Shown here piece after piece: positions 19,491 to 28,678 of a stretch of 64,000 nt of DNA. The stretch's first letter is position 1, and every line of letters begins with the position of its first letter. The stretch comes from Cellvibrio zantedeschiae (lineage in GTDB: Bacteria > Pseudomonadota > Gammaproteobacteria > Pseudomonadales > Cellvibrionaceae): assembly GCF_014652535.1 (NCBI RefSeq), contig NZ_BMYZ01000001.1, positions 1,054,001-1,118,000 of the forward strand, given 5' to 3'. The position numbers and the translations under genes are program-made. Under the pieces are notes generated by a model that did not search any database, was not told where the DNA came from, and saw nothing but the letters and a program-made list of their open reading frames with translations.

Positions 19491-21863
19491 ATGAGTTTTG
19501 GTGATGACGAGGATATTCTTCAGGACTTTTTAGTTGAAGCAGGCGAAATTTTAGAGCGCCTCTCGCAACAACTAGTTGATCTTGAACAGCGTCCTGATGA
19601 TAAAAATTTATTAAACGCGATTTTTCGTGGATTTCACACTGTAAAAGGTGGGGCTGGCTTTTTGTCGCTCACACCTATGGTGGAATGCTGTCATCTCACT
19701 GAAAACCTTTTCGATATTTTGCGCAACGGTAAACGCGAAGTTACCTCTGAATTAATGGATGTGGTGCTCCAGGCACTCGATAGTGTTAAAGACCAATTTG
19801 ATATTGTAACTGCACGCGGTGAGTTACCGCCTGTTGATCCGCATTTAATCCATGCGCTGGAACGTTTGGTTTCCTGCGAAGATTTAAATGAACCTGCAGC
19901 GGAAGTAGAAGTTGCTGCTCCGCAAGAAGTTTACGTAGAAGCCCCAGCTGTTGTTAGCACTGCTCAGGGTGATATTACTGACGACGAATTTGAAAAGTTA
20001 TTAGACGCAATAAATCAAACGCCTTCAACAACGCCACCTGTTCAAGCTGCCGCACCCGCTCCTGTAGCAGATGCAAGCAGTGATGAAATTACTGAAGACG
20101 AATTTGATGCGTTACTCGATCAACTTCATGGCAAAGGAAAAGCACCCAACGCAAAAGTTGCGGCTGCTCCAACTCCTGTTGCAAGCGTCCCTGCTGCAGC
20201 CGCCACACCTGCTCCCGCAGCATCGGCAGGGGACGAAATTACTGACGATGAATTCGAAGCTTTGCTCGATCAGCTTCACGGCAAGGGCAAAGGGCCTGGT
20301 ATAGATGCACCCAAAGCTCCTGCAGAAAAACCTGTTGCAGCCGCACCTGTGTCAGCCGCACCTGCGGCAAGCGGCTCAGATTTAATTAACGATGACGAAT
20401 TCGAAGCGCTGTTAGATCAGTTGCACGGCAAAGGCAAAGCGCCAACTTCAGCAAGTGTTGCTGCGACCAAGCCGACAGCTCCTGTTGCACCCGTTGCGGC
20501 CAAACCAGCTGCTGCGCCAGCTCCAAAAGCGGAAGCGCCTAAACCGGCCACACCTTCGCCAGCTGCGCCAAAGCCCGCTACACCTCAGCCAGCCGCACCT
20601 AAAGCAGAAGCACCGAGGCCATCTGCTGCACCAGCGCCCGCGCCCGCAGCTGCGGATAAAGAAGGGCCTGCTGCTGTTGAAACCACTGTACGTGTAGATA
20701 CCCAGCGTCTCGACGATATTATGAATATGGTTGGCGAATTGGTATTGGTACGTAACCGTTTGGTGCGTTTAGGTAATACCTCGACTAACGAAGCTTTAGT
20801 AAAAGCTGTAGCAAATTTGGATGTGGTGACTGCAGATTTACAAACATCCGTAATGAAAACACGGATGCAGCCCATCAAAAAAGTATTCGGGCGTTTCCCG
20901 CGCGTTGTACGCGATTTGGCTCGCCAACTGAAAAAAGAAATCAATCTTGAATTAGTTGGTGAAGAAACTGATCTCGACAAAAATCTGGTAGAGGCGCTTG
21001 CAGATCCGCTGGTGCACTTGGTGCGCAACTCGGTAGATCACGGTGTTGAATTTCCGGATGTGCGCGAAGCTAATGGTAAATCTCGTACCGGTCAGGTTGT
21101 TTTATCAGCCGAGCAAGAAGGCGACCATATTTTATTGTGCATCAGCGATGACGGTGCAGGTATGGACCCGGTTAAATTGCGCCGTGTTGCTGTTGAAAAA
21201 GGTTTGTACGATGAAGATACAGCCGCGCGTTTATCGGATGTAGAAGCATTCAATTTAATTTTTGCACCTGGCTTCTCCACCAAGAAAGAAATTTCAGATG
21301 TGTCGGGTCGCGGCGTTGGTATGGATGTGGTGAAAACCAAAATCAACCAACTCAACGGCAGCGTAGAAATTCAATCGACCCTGGGCAAGGGCACGCGTTT
21401 TATTATTAAAGTGCCGCTCACCTTGGCAATTATGCCAACGCTGATGATTATGATCGGCAAGCAAACTTTTGCGTTGCCACTCGTGAGCGTAAACGAAATT
21501 TTCCATATGGATTTATCAAAGAGCCATGTGGTGGACGGGCAAGACTGTATTGCCATTCGCGATCAGGCAATTCCTTTGTTCTATCTAAAAGATTGGCTGA
21601 TTAAAAATTCGAGTAGTGGTGCACGGCAGCAATTTGCACATGTTGTTATTGTGACCGTAGGCACGCGCCGCGTAGGTTTTGTGGTTGATCAATTAATTGG
21701 TCAGGAAGAGGTGGTTATCAAACCTCTGGGTAAAATGTTACAAGGTACACCAGGTATGGCTGGTGCAACTATTACGGGCGATGGCACTATTGCGTTAATT
21801 TTGGATATCCCCAGTTTACTCCGCCGCTATGCGAAGGGATCTGCTTCGTGGGGACACACCTAG
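19491..21863 (+). CDS. cheA: Chemotaxis histidine kinase CheA with repeated linker motifs
   Basis: A 790-residue hybrid-free CheA. The P1 HPt domain carries phospho-accepting H49 (RGFHTVKGGAG). Residues about 135-400 are an Ala/Pro-rich linker with four copies of a short acidic motif, DEITDDEFEALLDQLHGKGK, at about 160, 198, 248 and 297 (the first copy is shorter). A classical P2 CheY-binding fold is not recognisable. P3 dimerisation begins near 400 (TTVRVDTQRLDDIMNMVGELV), P4 kinase has VRNSVDHG, DDGAGMD and GRGVGMDVV, and P5 is CheW-like (to 785). It would phosphorylate CheY and CheB in polar arrays. Confidence 0.97.
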   Translation: MSFGDDEDILQDFLVEAGEILERLSQQLVDLEQRPDDKNLLNAIFRGFHTVKGGAGFLSLTPMVECCHLTENLFDILRNGKREVTSELMDVVLQALDSVKDQFDIVTARGELPPVDPHLIHALERLVSCEDLNEPAAEVEVAAPQEVYVEAPAVVSTAQGDITDDEFEKLLDAINQTPSTTPPVQAAAPAPVADASSDEITEDEFDALLDQLHGKGKAPNAKVAAAPTPVASVPAAAATPAPAASAGDEITDDEFEALLDQLHGKGKGPGIDAPKAPAEKPVAAAPVSAAPAASGSDLINDDEFEALLDQLHGKGKAPTSASVAATKPTAPVAPVAAKPAAAPAPKAEAPKPATPSPAAPKPATPQPAAPKAEAPRPSAAPAPAPAAADKEGPAAVETTVRVDTQRLDDIMNMVGELVLVRNRLVRLGNTSTNEALVKAVANLDVVTADLQTSVMKTRMQPIKKVFGRFPRVVRDLARQLKKEINLELVGEETDLDKNLVEALADPLVHLVRNSVDHGVEFPDVREANGKSRTGQVVLSAEQEGDHILLCISDDGAGMDPVKLRRVAVEKGLYDEDTAARLSDVEAFNLIFAPGFSTKKEISDVSGRGVGMDVVKTKINQLNGSVEIQSTLGKGTRFIIKVPLTLAIMPTLMIMIGKQTFALPLVSVNEIFHMDLSKSHVVDGQDCIAIRDQAIPLFYLKDWLIKNSSSGARQQFAHVVIVTVGTRRVGFVVDQLIGQEEVVIKPLGKMLQGTPGMAGATITGDGTIALILDIPSLLRRYAKGSASWGHT

Positions 21864-21929
21864 GATCCCATCCAAATTCCATTAATATAATCGCCCAGTC
21901 GGGTAAATAGTTGGCTCGGAGTAAAGTTC

Positions 21930-23096
21930 ATGCCGTTACGGGTGTTGGTTGTTGATGATTCAAGTTTCTTTCAGCATCGTTTGAAAGAAATTATTAATGA
22001 GCACCCGGATCTAAAAGTTGTTGGCATTGCAAGCAATGGTCGCGAGGCCGTTGAAAAAGCCGAAGACTTGAAGCCCGATATCATCACCATGGATTTTGAA
22101 ATGCCGGTGATGGATGGCATTACCGCCGTTAAACATATTATGGCGAGCCGTAAAACGCCCATCATTATGTTTTCTTCCCTCACTTATGAAGGTGCTAAAG
22201 TAACCCTTGATGCTTTAGCCGCAGGCGCGCTGGATTTTATTCCCAAAGATTTTGCCGAAGTATCACGCAACTCCGCCGTACTTAAGAAAAAACTTCATGA
22301 ACGTTTAATTACCTTGGCGCGTGCCGGGCAGCCAAGTCCTGTCGCAAGCGCTCCAACCAAACCGGCTTCACCTGTTTCTGCCAGTGGAACCGCTGCTGCC
22401 ACTTCTCTGTTAAGTTCAACAACTTCTTCAATGGCTGCGCAAACTGCTGCCAAATCAGCAGGTGCTGCGCCAGCCGCAGCACCAAAACCTTCGGCACCAG
22501 CAGCCGCTGAAAATTATCGTTTAAAACGCCAGCCAAAAATTTTAGTGATTGGTGCTTCAACCGGTGGGCCCGTTGCTTTAACAGAAGTCCTAATGGCGTT
22601 GCCTGCGAACTTTCCTGTTCCGATTATACTAGTACAACACATGCCAGAAAATTTTACCAAAGCATTTGCCGAGCGTTTGAACAAGCAATGTAATGTTCGC
22701 GTGCGCGAAGCGGTGGATGGTGATTTATTAGAGCCGGGCCTCGCGCTTTTGGCTCCTGGCGGCAAACAACTTATGCTGGATAAACGCAACGGCGGCAGTG
22801 TACGTGTACTGCCGGACGATGATCGTGTTAATTACAAACCCTCGCTCGACATTACTTTTGGTTCTGCAGCAAATTGTTACGGAGACAAAGCCTTGGGCGT
22901 TGTTTTAACGGGTATGGGATCAGATGGTTGTAAAGGTGCAGGTCTGTTAAAAGAATCGGGTTCCCAACTCTGGTCGCAAGACGAAGCGAGCTGTGTTATC
23001 TATGGTATGCCCATGGCGGTTGCGCGTGCAGGTTATACTGATCGCGTTTTAAGTTTGAAAGAAATTGGACCGCGCCTTGCGCGTGAGGTTGTGTAA
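21930..23096 (+). CDS. cheB: Protein-glutamate methylesterase/deamidase CheB
   Basis: Adaptation enzyme that removes methyl groups from chemoreceptors. Receiver domain at 1-120 with D10 and phosphoacceptor D55 (TMDFEMPVMDG). An Ala/Pro/Ser-rich linker spans about 130-195. The catalytic methylesterase domain from about 203 has GASTGGP with the nucleophilic Ser near 210, QHMPENFT (His) and LTGMGSDG (Asp). Total of 388 residues. The TAA stop overlaps the A of the motC ATG, so the two are coupled. GGAG precedes the ATG. Confidence 0.96.
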   Translation: MPLRVLVVDDSSFFQHRLKEIINEHPDLKVVGIASNGREAVEKAEDLKPDIITMDFEMPVMDGITAVKHIMASRKTPIIMFSSLTYEGAKVTLDALAAGALDFIPKDFAEVSRNSAVLKKKLHERLITLARAGQPSPVASAPTKPASPVSASGTAAATSLLSSTTSSMAAQTAAKSAGAAPAAAPKPSAPAAAENYRLKRQPKILVIGASTGGPVALTEVLMALPANFPVPIILVQHMPENFTKAFAERLNKQCNVRVREAVDGDLLEPGLALLAPGGKQLMLDKRNGGSVRVLPDDDRVNYKPSLDITFGSAANCYGDKALGVVLTGMGSDGCKGAGLLKESGSQLWSQDEASCVIYGMPMAVARAGYTDRVLSLKEIGPRLAREVV

Positions 23097-23839
23097 TGGA
23101 TCTCCTCAGCATAGTCGGTGTAATTCTTGGCTTTGCTGTCATTATTGGTGGTAATTTCGCCGAGGGTGGTTCAATCCATTCTCTGCTAAATGGATCTGCT
23201 GCTGTCATTGTTTTTGGTGGCACTTTAGCCGCTGCGATTTTACAAACCCCCAAAAATAGTTTGAAGCGCGCTCTCTCAATGTTTAAGTGGGTATTCCAGC
23301 CGCCTTATTCTCCATTCAAAGAAGGTATTTCAAAATTAGTGCGTTGGGCAAATGCAGCGCGTAAAGATGGACTGTTGGGCCTTGAAGCTATCGCAGAAAA
23401 AGAAAAAGATCCCTTCGCCAAAAAAGGTTTGCAACTTTTAGTGGACGGTAGCGAGCCAGAAGCACTTCGTCGAATTTTGGAAGCAGATTTAATTTTGGAT
23501 GAACAGCGTGATTTTGACGCTGTTAAGTTTTACGAAAGCATGGGTGGCTACGCACCCACCATTGGTGTTATAGGTGCGGTCATGGGGTTAATCCATGTAA
23601 TGAATAACCTGGCCAATCCTGCTTTGCTTGGCCCCGGAATCGCAATCGCATTTGTCGCAACTATTTACGGTGTTGCCCTGGCGAATTTATTTTTGTTACC
23701 CATCGCTAATAAACTGCGCATGTGCGTCAATGAGCGCTCGCAATATCGTGAGTTAATTATTGAAGGCATTATCGCGATTGCAGATGGCGAAAACCCTCGC
23801 TCAATTGAAATAAAGTTGAACGGTTACCTGCATCCTTAA
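23096..23839 (+). CDS. motC: Flagellar motor stator protein MotC (MotA family)
   Basis: Second-set stator subunit: with MotD it forms a proton channel that powers the motor. A 247-residue protein with four membrane helices (about 4-22, 33-50, 150-172, 180-202). The MotA signature GGYAPTIGVIGAVMGLIHVM is present, as are the cytoplasmic charged residues between helices 2 and 3 that contact FliG. Its place after cheB and before motD matches P. aeruginosa motC (PA1460). The start overlaps the cheB stop by one base. Confidence 0.95.
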   Translation: MDLLSIVGVILGFAVIIGGNFAEGGSIHSLLNGSAAVIVFGGTLAAAILQTPKNSLKRALSMFKWVFQPPYSPFKEGISKLVRWANAARKDGLLGLEAIAEKEKDPFAKKGLQLLVDGSEPEALRRILEADLILDEQRDFDAVKFYESMGGYAPTIGVIGAVMGLIHVMNNLANPALLGPGIAIAFVATIYGVALANLFLLPIANKLRMCVNERSQYRELIIEGIIAIADGENPRSIEIKLNGYLHP

Positions 23840-23878
23840 ATATCTCCTTGGTTATTTTTATATTTTGGCGTAAATATT

Positions 23879-24730
23879 ATGGTACGTCGTCGTCAGCAAG
23901 AAATTCATGTTAATAACGAGCGTTGGTTAGTTTCCTATGCTGACTTCATTACCCTGTTGTTTGCGTTTTTTGTGGTTATGTATTCGATTTCGCAAGTCAA
24001 TGAAAGTAAGTATCGTGTTTTGTCTGAAACTTTTGTTGAAGCGTTTAATCAGCCTAACGATTCAAAAGCTAATCCACTTCCGCAAGAAAAAGTAAGCCCC
24101 TCTAATGATCCGGTAACGCCAGTTGATCTCGGAAAAACAGCAACTGAAGACAATGTTCAGCCGCCACCCATTGTTATAGTGGAAGATACGGCCAAGCCGG
24201 AAATGAATTCACAATCAAATACCACTGCGAAAACCCAAACGGCTGATGAACTGACGCAAATTTCAGATTTGGTGAACGAAAAGTTTTCGCAATTGATTGA
24301 TGATCAAATGATTAAAGTATCCAGCAACGAACTTTGGCTGCAAATTGAATTAAACGACAGCATTTTATTTGCATCTGGCGGTGTGGAAACCAGTAATCAA
24401 GCGCAAGTGATATTCACTGAAATTGCGAACATCTTGAAGAGTTATGAAAATCCTATTCAAGTTGAAGGTTTCACGGATAATGTCCCGATTAAAAATGGAC
24501 GTTTTCCCACCAACTGGGAGTTGTCATCTGCGCGCGCTACAGAGATTGTGAAATTTTTAGCCAGCAAAGGCGTGGCGCCAGAAAGATTAGCTGCTGTAGG
24601 TTACGGGGAATTTCAACCCTTAGCTTCAAACGATACTGAAGCAGGGCGAGCGCAAAATCGTCGCGTTGCGGTGATGGTTGCCAAGCGGAAAATGGATAGA
24701 CCTAAAACTACAGTAAATCAAATCCCGTAA
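23879..24730 (+). CDS. motD: Flagellar motor stator protein MotD (MotB family)
   Basis: A 283-residue MotB-type protein. Single N-terminal helix (about 17-39) with the essential proton-carrying Asp at position 22 (YADFITLLFAFF), a Pro-rich plug/linker region (about 55-125), and an OmpA-like peptidoglycan-binding domain with VEGFTDNVPI and NWELSSARATEIVKFL. It begins 39 bp after motC and closes this part of the flagellar cluster; in Pseudomonas the next gene would be parC, but three unrelated genes intervene here. Confidence 0.95.
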   Translation: MVRRRQQEIHVNNERWLVSYADFITLLFAFFVVMYSISQVNESKYRVLSETFVEAFNQPNDSKANPLPQEKVSPSNDPVTPVDLGKTATEDNVQPPPIVIVEDTAKPEMNSQSNTTAKTQTADELTQISDLVNEKFSQLIDDQMIKVSSNELWLQIELNDSILFASGGVETSNQAQVIFTEIANILKSYENPIQVEGFTDNVPIKNGRFPTNWELSSARATEIVKFLASKGVAPERLAAVGYGEFQPLASNDTEAGRAQNRRVAVMVAKRKMDRPKTTVNQIP

Positions 24731-24734
24731 ATTA

Positions 24735-25196
24735 TTAAAGCTTATTGGTTTTGCTTAAGTAGATCAGTTCCAAACGATCAGAGATGTTTTTTATATGGCT
24801 CATATGGTAGCCGTGAGCTTGATAAAATCGAATATTGCTTTCGCTTTTACTTCCCGTAAATAGCTCATAGGTTTTTGCTTGGTCAAAAGCTTGTTCGATC
24901 TTCCGCAATAACGCAGAACCAATTCCTTGTTTTTGAAAATCCGGGTGTACAATCAAGCGGCCTATATGACAAATGCCGTTAATTAATTGCGCGCGTACAG
25001 ATCCCACAATTTTTCCTGCATGGGTTGCTTTTAAAATAATGAGCTGTGGAAACTCCTGCTGTAAAACTGCGGTAGTTTGCCTTAACGGCGGGATAGTCCA
25101 GTCTTGATAAAGTTTTGCTTCGGATTCATAGGCTAATCGTTGCAGTTGAATGATTTCATCGCAGTCTTGAATTTCAGCAGAGGATATCTCAATCAT
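24735..25196 (-). CDS. GNAT-family N-acetyltransferase
   Basis: A 153-residue single-domain GNAT protein. The acetyl-CoA binding motif A is VHPDFQKQGIGSALLRKIE (Q/RxxGxG/A present), preceded by the beta-4 strand GICHIGRLIV and followed by ELFTGSKSESNIRFYQAHGY, a common C-terminal pattern. The substrate cannot be predicted. It is the last gene of a minus-strand pair with phzF-like gene upstream (55 bp away), although a hairpin lies between them. It ends 4 bp from the convergent motD stop. Confidence 0.88.
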   Translation of the reverse strand: MIEISSAEIQDCDEIIQLQRLAYESEAKLYQDWTIPPLRQTTAVLQQEFPQLIILKATHAGKIVGSVRAQLINGICHIGRLIVHPDFQKQGIGSALLRKIEQAFDQAKTYELFTGSKSESNIRFYQAHGYHMSHIKNISDRLELIYLSKTNKL

Positions 25197-25215
25197 AAAT
25201 ATTCCTTTTTCCTTA

Positions 25216-25243
25216 TAAAATTACTCCCAGCTTACACTGGGAG
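25216..25243 (-). terminator. Probable terminator or attenuating hairpin between the PhzF-like gene and the GNAT gene
   Basis: Perfect 7-bp stem CTCCCAG / CTGGGAG with a 6-nt loop, followed on the minus strand by TAATTTTATAAGG, a weak U-tract. It may only partly uncouple the two genes. Confidence 0.55.
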
Positions 25244-25251
25244 CAAAAAAA

Positions 25252-26079
25252 TTACTGCGCTAGATTTCCTTTTGAAAAGGTCTTGCTTTCTCCAATTAAA
25301 CTCACGTGTTCGTGATAAACACCTAATTCAAGAAAACCGCGACGCTCAGATAATTGCTCGGCCCGTAAAGATGATTTCCCTAATTTTTTGCTCCACAGCA
25401 CTGCCAGGCTGCAATGTGCAGAACCTGTAACCGGGTCTTCATTAATCCCGTAACGTGGAGCAAAAAAGCGCGATACAAAATCTCTGTCAGCATTTTTACC
25501 TGGACTGGTGATAATTAAACCGCGTGTTTCAATTTTGGCGAGCTTATCCAGTTCTGGCGAATAGTTTAATACCTCATCTTCATGAGCAAGCTCAACAATA
25601 ATGTCTTCACCCGCTTGATAAGCAGCGACTATATCCAGGTTAAGTTCTTTGATACCCACATTATCGTTGTGCAAATAAATTCCGCTAAACAATTTGGGTT
25701 CTACTTTGGGAAAGTTGAGTGTAATAGCTTGCTCGTCAACCTTTGCTGTTAATTTTCCGCTCAATGTAGAAAATACAAATTCCGCATGTTGCAATTTTAA
25801 TTCGCGCGCAAGTACGTGAGCGGATGCAAGCGTTGCGTGGCCACAAAGTTTTACTTCGCACTTGGGAGTAAACCAACGCAGTTTCCATTGGTTGTTGTGT
25901 TCATGCCACAAGAATGCGGTTTCAGACAAATTAAATTCAGCTGCAACCTTTTGCAACCAGTCGTCTGCTTTGGCTTCAGTCAAAATGCAAACGGCAGCGG
26001 GATTTCCACTGAAAGGTTTGTGAGTGAATGCATCTACCACAAAATAGGGCAGGTTAGGCAAAGTCTGGTTGTCCGTCAT
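25252..26079 (-). CDS. PhzF-family isomerase/epimerase
   Basis: A 275-residue protein with the two-halved PhzF (diaminopimelate epimerase-like) fold. Family motifs are DAFTHKPFSGNPAAVC near residue 15, NLSETAFL with the presumed catalytic Glu near 53, CGHATLAS and the C-terminal DPVTGSAHCSLA. The start is the ATG at 26079, which has AGGAG (26085-26089) five bases upstream; an in-frame ATG 30 bp further out lacks one. The substrate is unknown for most such proteins. It is divergent from a MocR regulator that probably controls it. Confidence 0.93.
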   Translation of the reverse strand: MTDNQTLPNLPYFVVDAFTHKPFSGNPAAVCILTEAKADDWLQKVAAEFNLSETAFLWHEHNNQWKLRWFTPKCEVKLCGHATLASAHVLARELKLQHAEFVFSTLSGKLTAKVDEQAITLNFPKVEPKLFSGIYLHNDNVGIKELNLDIVAAYQAGEDIIVELAHEDEVLNYSPELDKLAKIETRGLIITSPGKNADRDFVSRFFAPRYGINEDPVTGSAHCSLAVLWSKKLGKSSLRAEQLSERRGFLELGVYHEHVSLIGESKTFSKGNLAQ

Positions 26080-26212
26080 AGCTACTCCTGTCATCAGGTT
26101 GTGCTGCAACTTGCAGCTGAGAGCGCCAGTCCTTCTATTCGTCAGTCGGCGGCGTAAGGGTAGAATAGCCTTGCTTATTTAATATGGGCAGATTTACAAT
26201 TTTGAAATTACA

Positions 26213-26270
26213 CCAGTACAGATTATTAACTTCAAATCTGTACTGGTCAAAGATTGAGTAATCTGTACTG
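26213..26270. promoter_or_regulatory. Operator-like repeats between the PhzF-like and MocR genes
   Basis: CCAGTACAGATT (26213-26224) and AATCTGTACTGG (26235-26246) form a perfect 12-bp inverted repeat with a 10-bp spacer. A third copy, AATCTGTACTG, lies at 26260-26270 in direct orientation, 25 bp from the second. MocR/PdxR-type regulators often bind paired direct repeats, so these are likely sites for the adjacent regulator, controlling itself and the divergent gene. Confidence 0.7.
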
Positions 26271-26325
26271 CTTGAGTGTGCGACTTTCTTTTTAAAAATC
26301 ACATTACTTTTTGGGTCCAAACACT

Positions 26326-27762
26326 ATGGGTAATCTCTATCACCAACTTGCTGCTGAAATTATTTCGCAAATTGAATCGGGTATTTATAAGGTTGGTGAT
26401 AAGTTACCTGGCGTGCGCACGGTGAGTACGCAGCGCGGCGTTAGCGCCGCTACAGTAGTCGCGGCTTACAATGAATTGCTTAATGGTGGTTATATTGAAT
26501 CGCGCCCGCGCTCCGGTTTTTACGTGAATGGATTGCTCACGGCTGATTTTCAATCGCCCCAAATTACACAACACAAAGTGGTGCCGCGCGAAATTGTTGG
26601 TCAGCAGCTTGTGCTTGAACTGCTGCACCAAACCCAAGGTGCATCCGCTGTAAATATTGGCGCTGCTGTTCCAGATGCTAAAATTTTACCTTCAGTTATG
26701 GTAGAAAAAGCCATAGTGAAAATGGCGCGGCTCGAACGTACCAATGTATGTTCTTATGAATCTTTTGCACGCGGAAATCTTGAATTGCGTCAACAAATTG
26801 CCAAGCGTATGGCGCAATTAGGCTGCCAAATGAGTGTTGACGATATTGTCATCACTAACGGTTGCCAAGAGGCCTTATTGCTGTCGCTCAAAGCAATTAC
26901 CGCGCCTGGTGATTTTATTGCGATTGAATCCCCCAGCTATTACGGCCTGTTGCAAATTATCGAACATATAGGTTTGCAGGCGATAGAAATTCCCACCGAT
27001 CCTGTCACAGGTATTTCGTTGGATGCTTTGCAGCTGGCGATGGAACACTGGCCCATTAAAGCTTGTTTGGTTGTTTCCAACTTTAGCAATCCGCTCGGCG
27101 CGAGCATATCGGACGATAACAAAAAAGCTCTAACGTCACTTTGCCGTAAACATAAGGTTACTTTGATAGAGGATGATCTGTATGGCGACCTCGCATTCGG
27201 TAACCAGCGGCCCAGTGTGTGTAAACGCTTTGATGAAAAAGTGGTTTACTGTTCTTCTTTTTCTAAAACTTTTGCACCCGGTTTGCGGGTAGGTTGGGTG
27301 GCATCCAAGCAACTTGCGCCTGTTATAGGCCAATTGAAATTTATGAGCAGCATGGCCTGCCCGACGATTGTCCAATATGCCTTGGCTGATATTCTCGGCA
27401 GCGGAAAATATGATCGCCATTTACGGGGCATGCGTATCCAGTTAGCGAAAAGCATGCATGAGCTAATCCTGGCGATTGAACGCTACTTTCCGGCGAATAC
27501 CCGTATCACCCAGCCACAGGGTGGTTATGTGCTTTGGGTTGAGTTACCGCTGGAAAATTTGGTCTCAAAGAACTTTGATACTTACGAGTTAACCTTGCGT
27601 TTGCTCGACGAAAAAATTGCCATTACACCGGGTAAAATTTTTACCACAACACAGAAATATAAGAACTGCTTACGCTTGTCTTCGGGGGGTATGTGGACGC
27701 CGCGCAAAGAGAAAGCCTTGAAGCGGGTGGGCGAGCTTATCAAGCAAGCTTATAAGAATTAA
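26326..27762 (+). CDS. MocR-type transcriptional regulator (GntR helix-turn-helix fused to a PLP aminotransferase-like domain)
   Basis: A 478-residue regulator. The N-terminal GntR winged helix (about 1-70) has GDKLPGVRTVSTQRGVSAATVV and GGYIESRPRSGFYV. The C-terminal fold-type I aminotransferase domain (about 100-475) has ITNGCQEALLL, SNFSNPLG, IEDDLYGD and the PLP-lysine motif SSFSKTFAPGLRVGW. The start is the ATG at 26326; a TTG 15 bases upstream is less likely. It is divergent from the PhzF-like gene and sits within the chemotaxis cluster. The effector is unknown; PLP or an amino compound is typical for the family. Confidence 0.93.
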   Translation: MGNLYHQLAAEIISQIESGIYKVGDKLPGVRTVSTQRGVSAATVVAAYNELLNGGYIESRPRSGFYVNGLLTADFQSPQITQHKVVPREIVGQQLVLELLHQTQGASAVNIGAAVPDAKILPSVMVEKAIVKMARLERTNVCSYESFARGNLELRQQIAKRMAQLGCQMSVDDIVITNGCQEALLLSLKAITAPGDFIAIESPSYYGLLQIIEHIGLQAIEIPTDPVTGISLDALQLAMEHWPIKACLVVSNFSNPLGASISDDNKKALTSLCRKHKVTLIEDDLYGDLAFGNQRPSVCKRFDEKVVYCSSFSKTFAPGLRVGWVASKQLAPVIGQLKFMSSMACPTIVQYALADILGSGKYDRHLRGMRIQLAKSMHELILAIERYFPANTRITQPQGGYVLWVELPLENLVSKNFDTYELTLRLLDEKIAITPGKIFTTTQKYKNCLRLSSGGMWTPRKEKALKRVGELIKQAYKN

Positions 27763-27871
27763 GGTGCTAATAATCGGTTCGGCATAAACTTTGCTGAATA
27801 GCGATTATCGGCTTGCTTCTCGCTCTGGCAGGCCTAAACTGACATCTGCTTGACGCTTTGAGGAATTGTAA

Positions 27872-28678
27872 GTGCGCGTAATTACGGTAGCCAATCAGAA
27901 AGGTGGCGTGGGTAAAACCACCACCAGCGTATCGCTGGGAGGCATTGCTTCCTCGCTCGGCTATCGTGTTTTGCTGGTTGATATAGATCCGCACGGCTCA
28001 TTGAGCACTTACTTTCGTCAAGATCCCGACACGACAGAATTAAGTTCCTACACGCTCTTTCAAGAGCGGAAAGAGTTAACCGCTGCCGGTGTAAAACGGT
28101 TAATTCGTGCCACTGAATATCCCAACCTGGATGTACTTCCATCGGCCACCGCTTTAGCAACTTTAGAGCGCCAGGCAATTGGGCAAGATGGTATGGGCTT
28201 GGTCATTGCCCGCGCCCTCGGTTTTATTTACGATGACTACGATTTTGTGTTTATTGATACGCCTCCCTTGTTGGGGGTTTTGATGATTAACGCCCTTGCG
28301 GCATGTCAGCATTTGGTTATTCCTGTCCAGACGGAATTTTTGGCGCTCAAGGGGTTAGAGCGCATGGTGAATACGCTCAAAATGATGGGCCGCTCGCGCA
28401 AAAAAGCCTTGGAATATACGATTTTGCCTTTGATGTACGACCGCCGCACGCAAGCTTCTGTTACTAGTTTGCGCACCATTCGCAATACTTATCCGCAAGA
28501 GGTATGGCCCGGTCATATTCCGGTGGATACCAAATTCCGCGATGCCAGCCGTGTGGGCGTTCCTCCGCATTTGTTTGATGAAGCCGCGCGCGGTGTAGAA
28601 GCTTACAAATCCTTGTTTAAATTCCTTATGCAAAAATTCTCTGCAGAAGATGCGCGTATGGCGGCGGGTGGGTTGTGA
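27872..28678 (+). CDS. parC: ParA-like ATPase ParC, polar placement of chemotaxis arrays
   Basis: A 268-residue ParA-type ATPase with NQKGGVGKTTTSVSLG (8-23), VDIDPHGSLSTYF (35-47) and FIDTPPLLGVLM. GTG start at 27872 with GAGG ten bases upstream. In Vibrio and Pseudomonas the orthologous gene (PA1462 in P. aeruginosa) sits between the stator or cheB genes and a CheW-domain protein, and its product recruits chemotaxis arrays to the pole; the same neighbours here support the assignment over plasmid-type Soj. The stop overlaps the next start as GTGA. Confidence 0.92.
   Translation: MRVITVANQKGGVGKTTTSVSLGGIASSLGYRVLLVDIDPHGSLSTYFRQDPDTTELSSYTLFQERKELTAAGVKRLIRATEYPNLDVLPSATALATLERQAIGQDGMGLVIARALGFIYDDYDFVFIDTPPLLGVLMINALAACQHLVIPVQTEFLALKGLERMVNTLKMMGRSRKKALEYTILPLMYDRRTQASVTSLRTIRNTYPQEVWPGHIPVDTKFRDASRVGVPPHLFDEAARGVEAYKSLFKFLMQKFSAEDARMAAGGL

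Noticed and set aside
20071-20697. Alternate-frame open reading frames over the CheA linker
   Set aside because: Repetitive Ala/Pro codons keep several frames open; only the CheA frame has domains and continuity.
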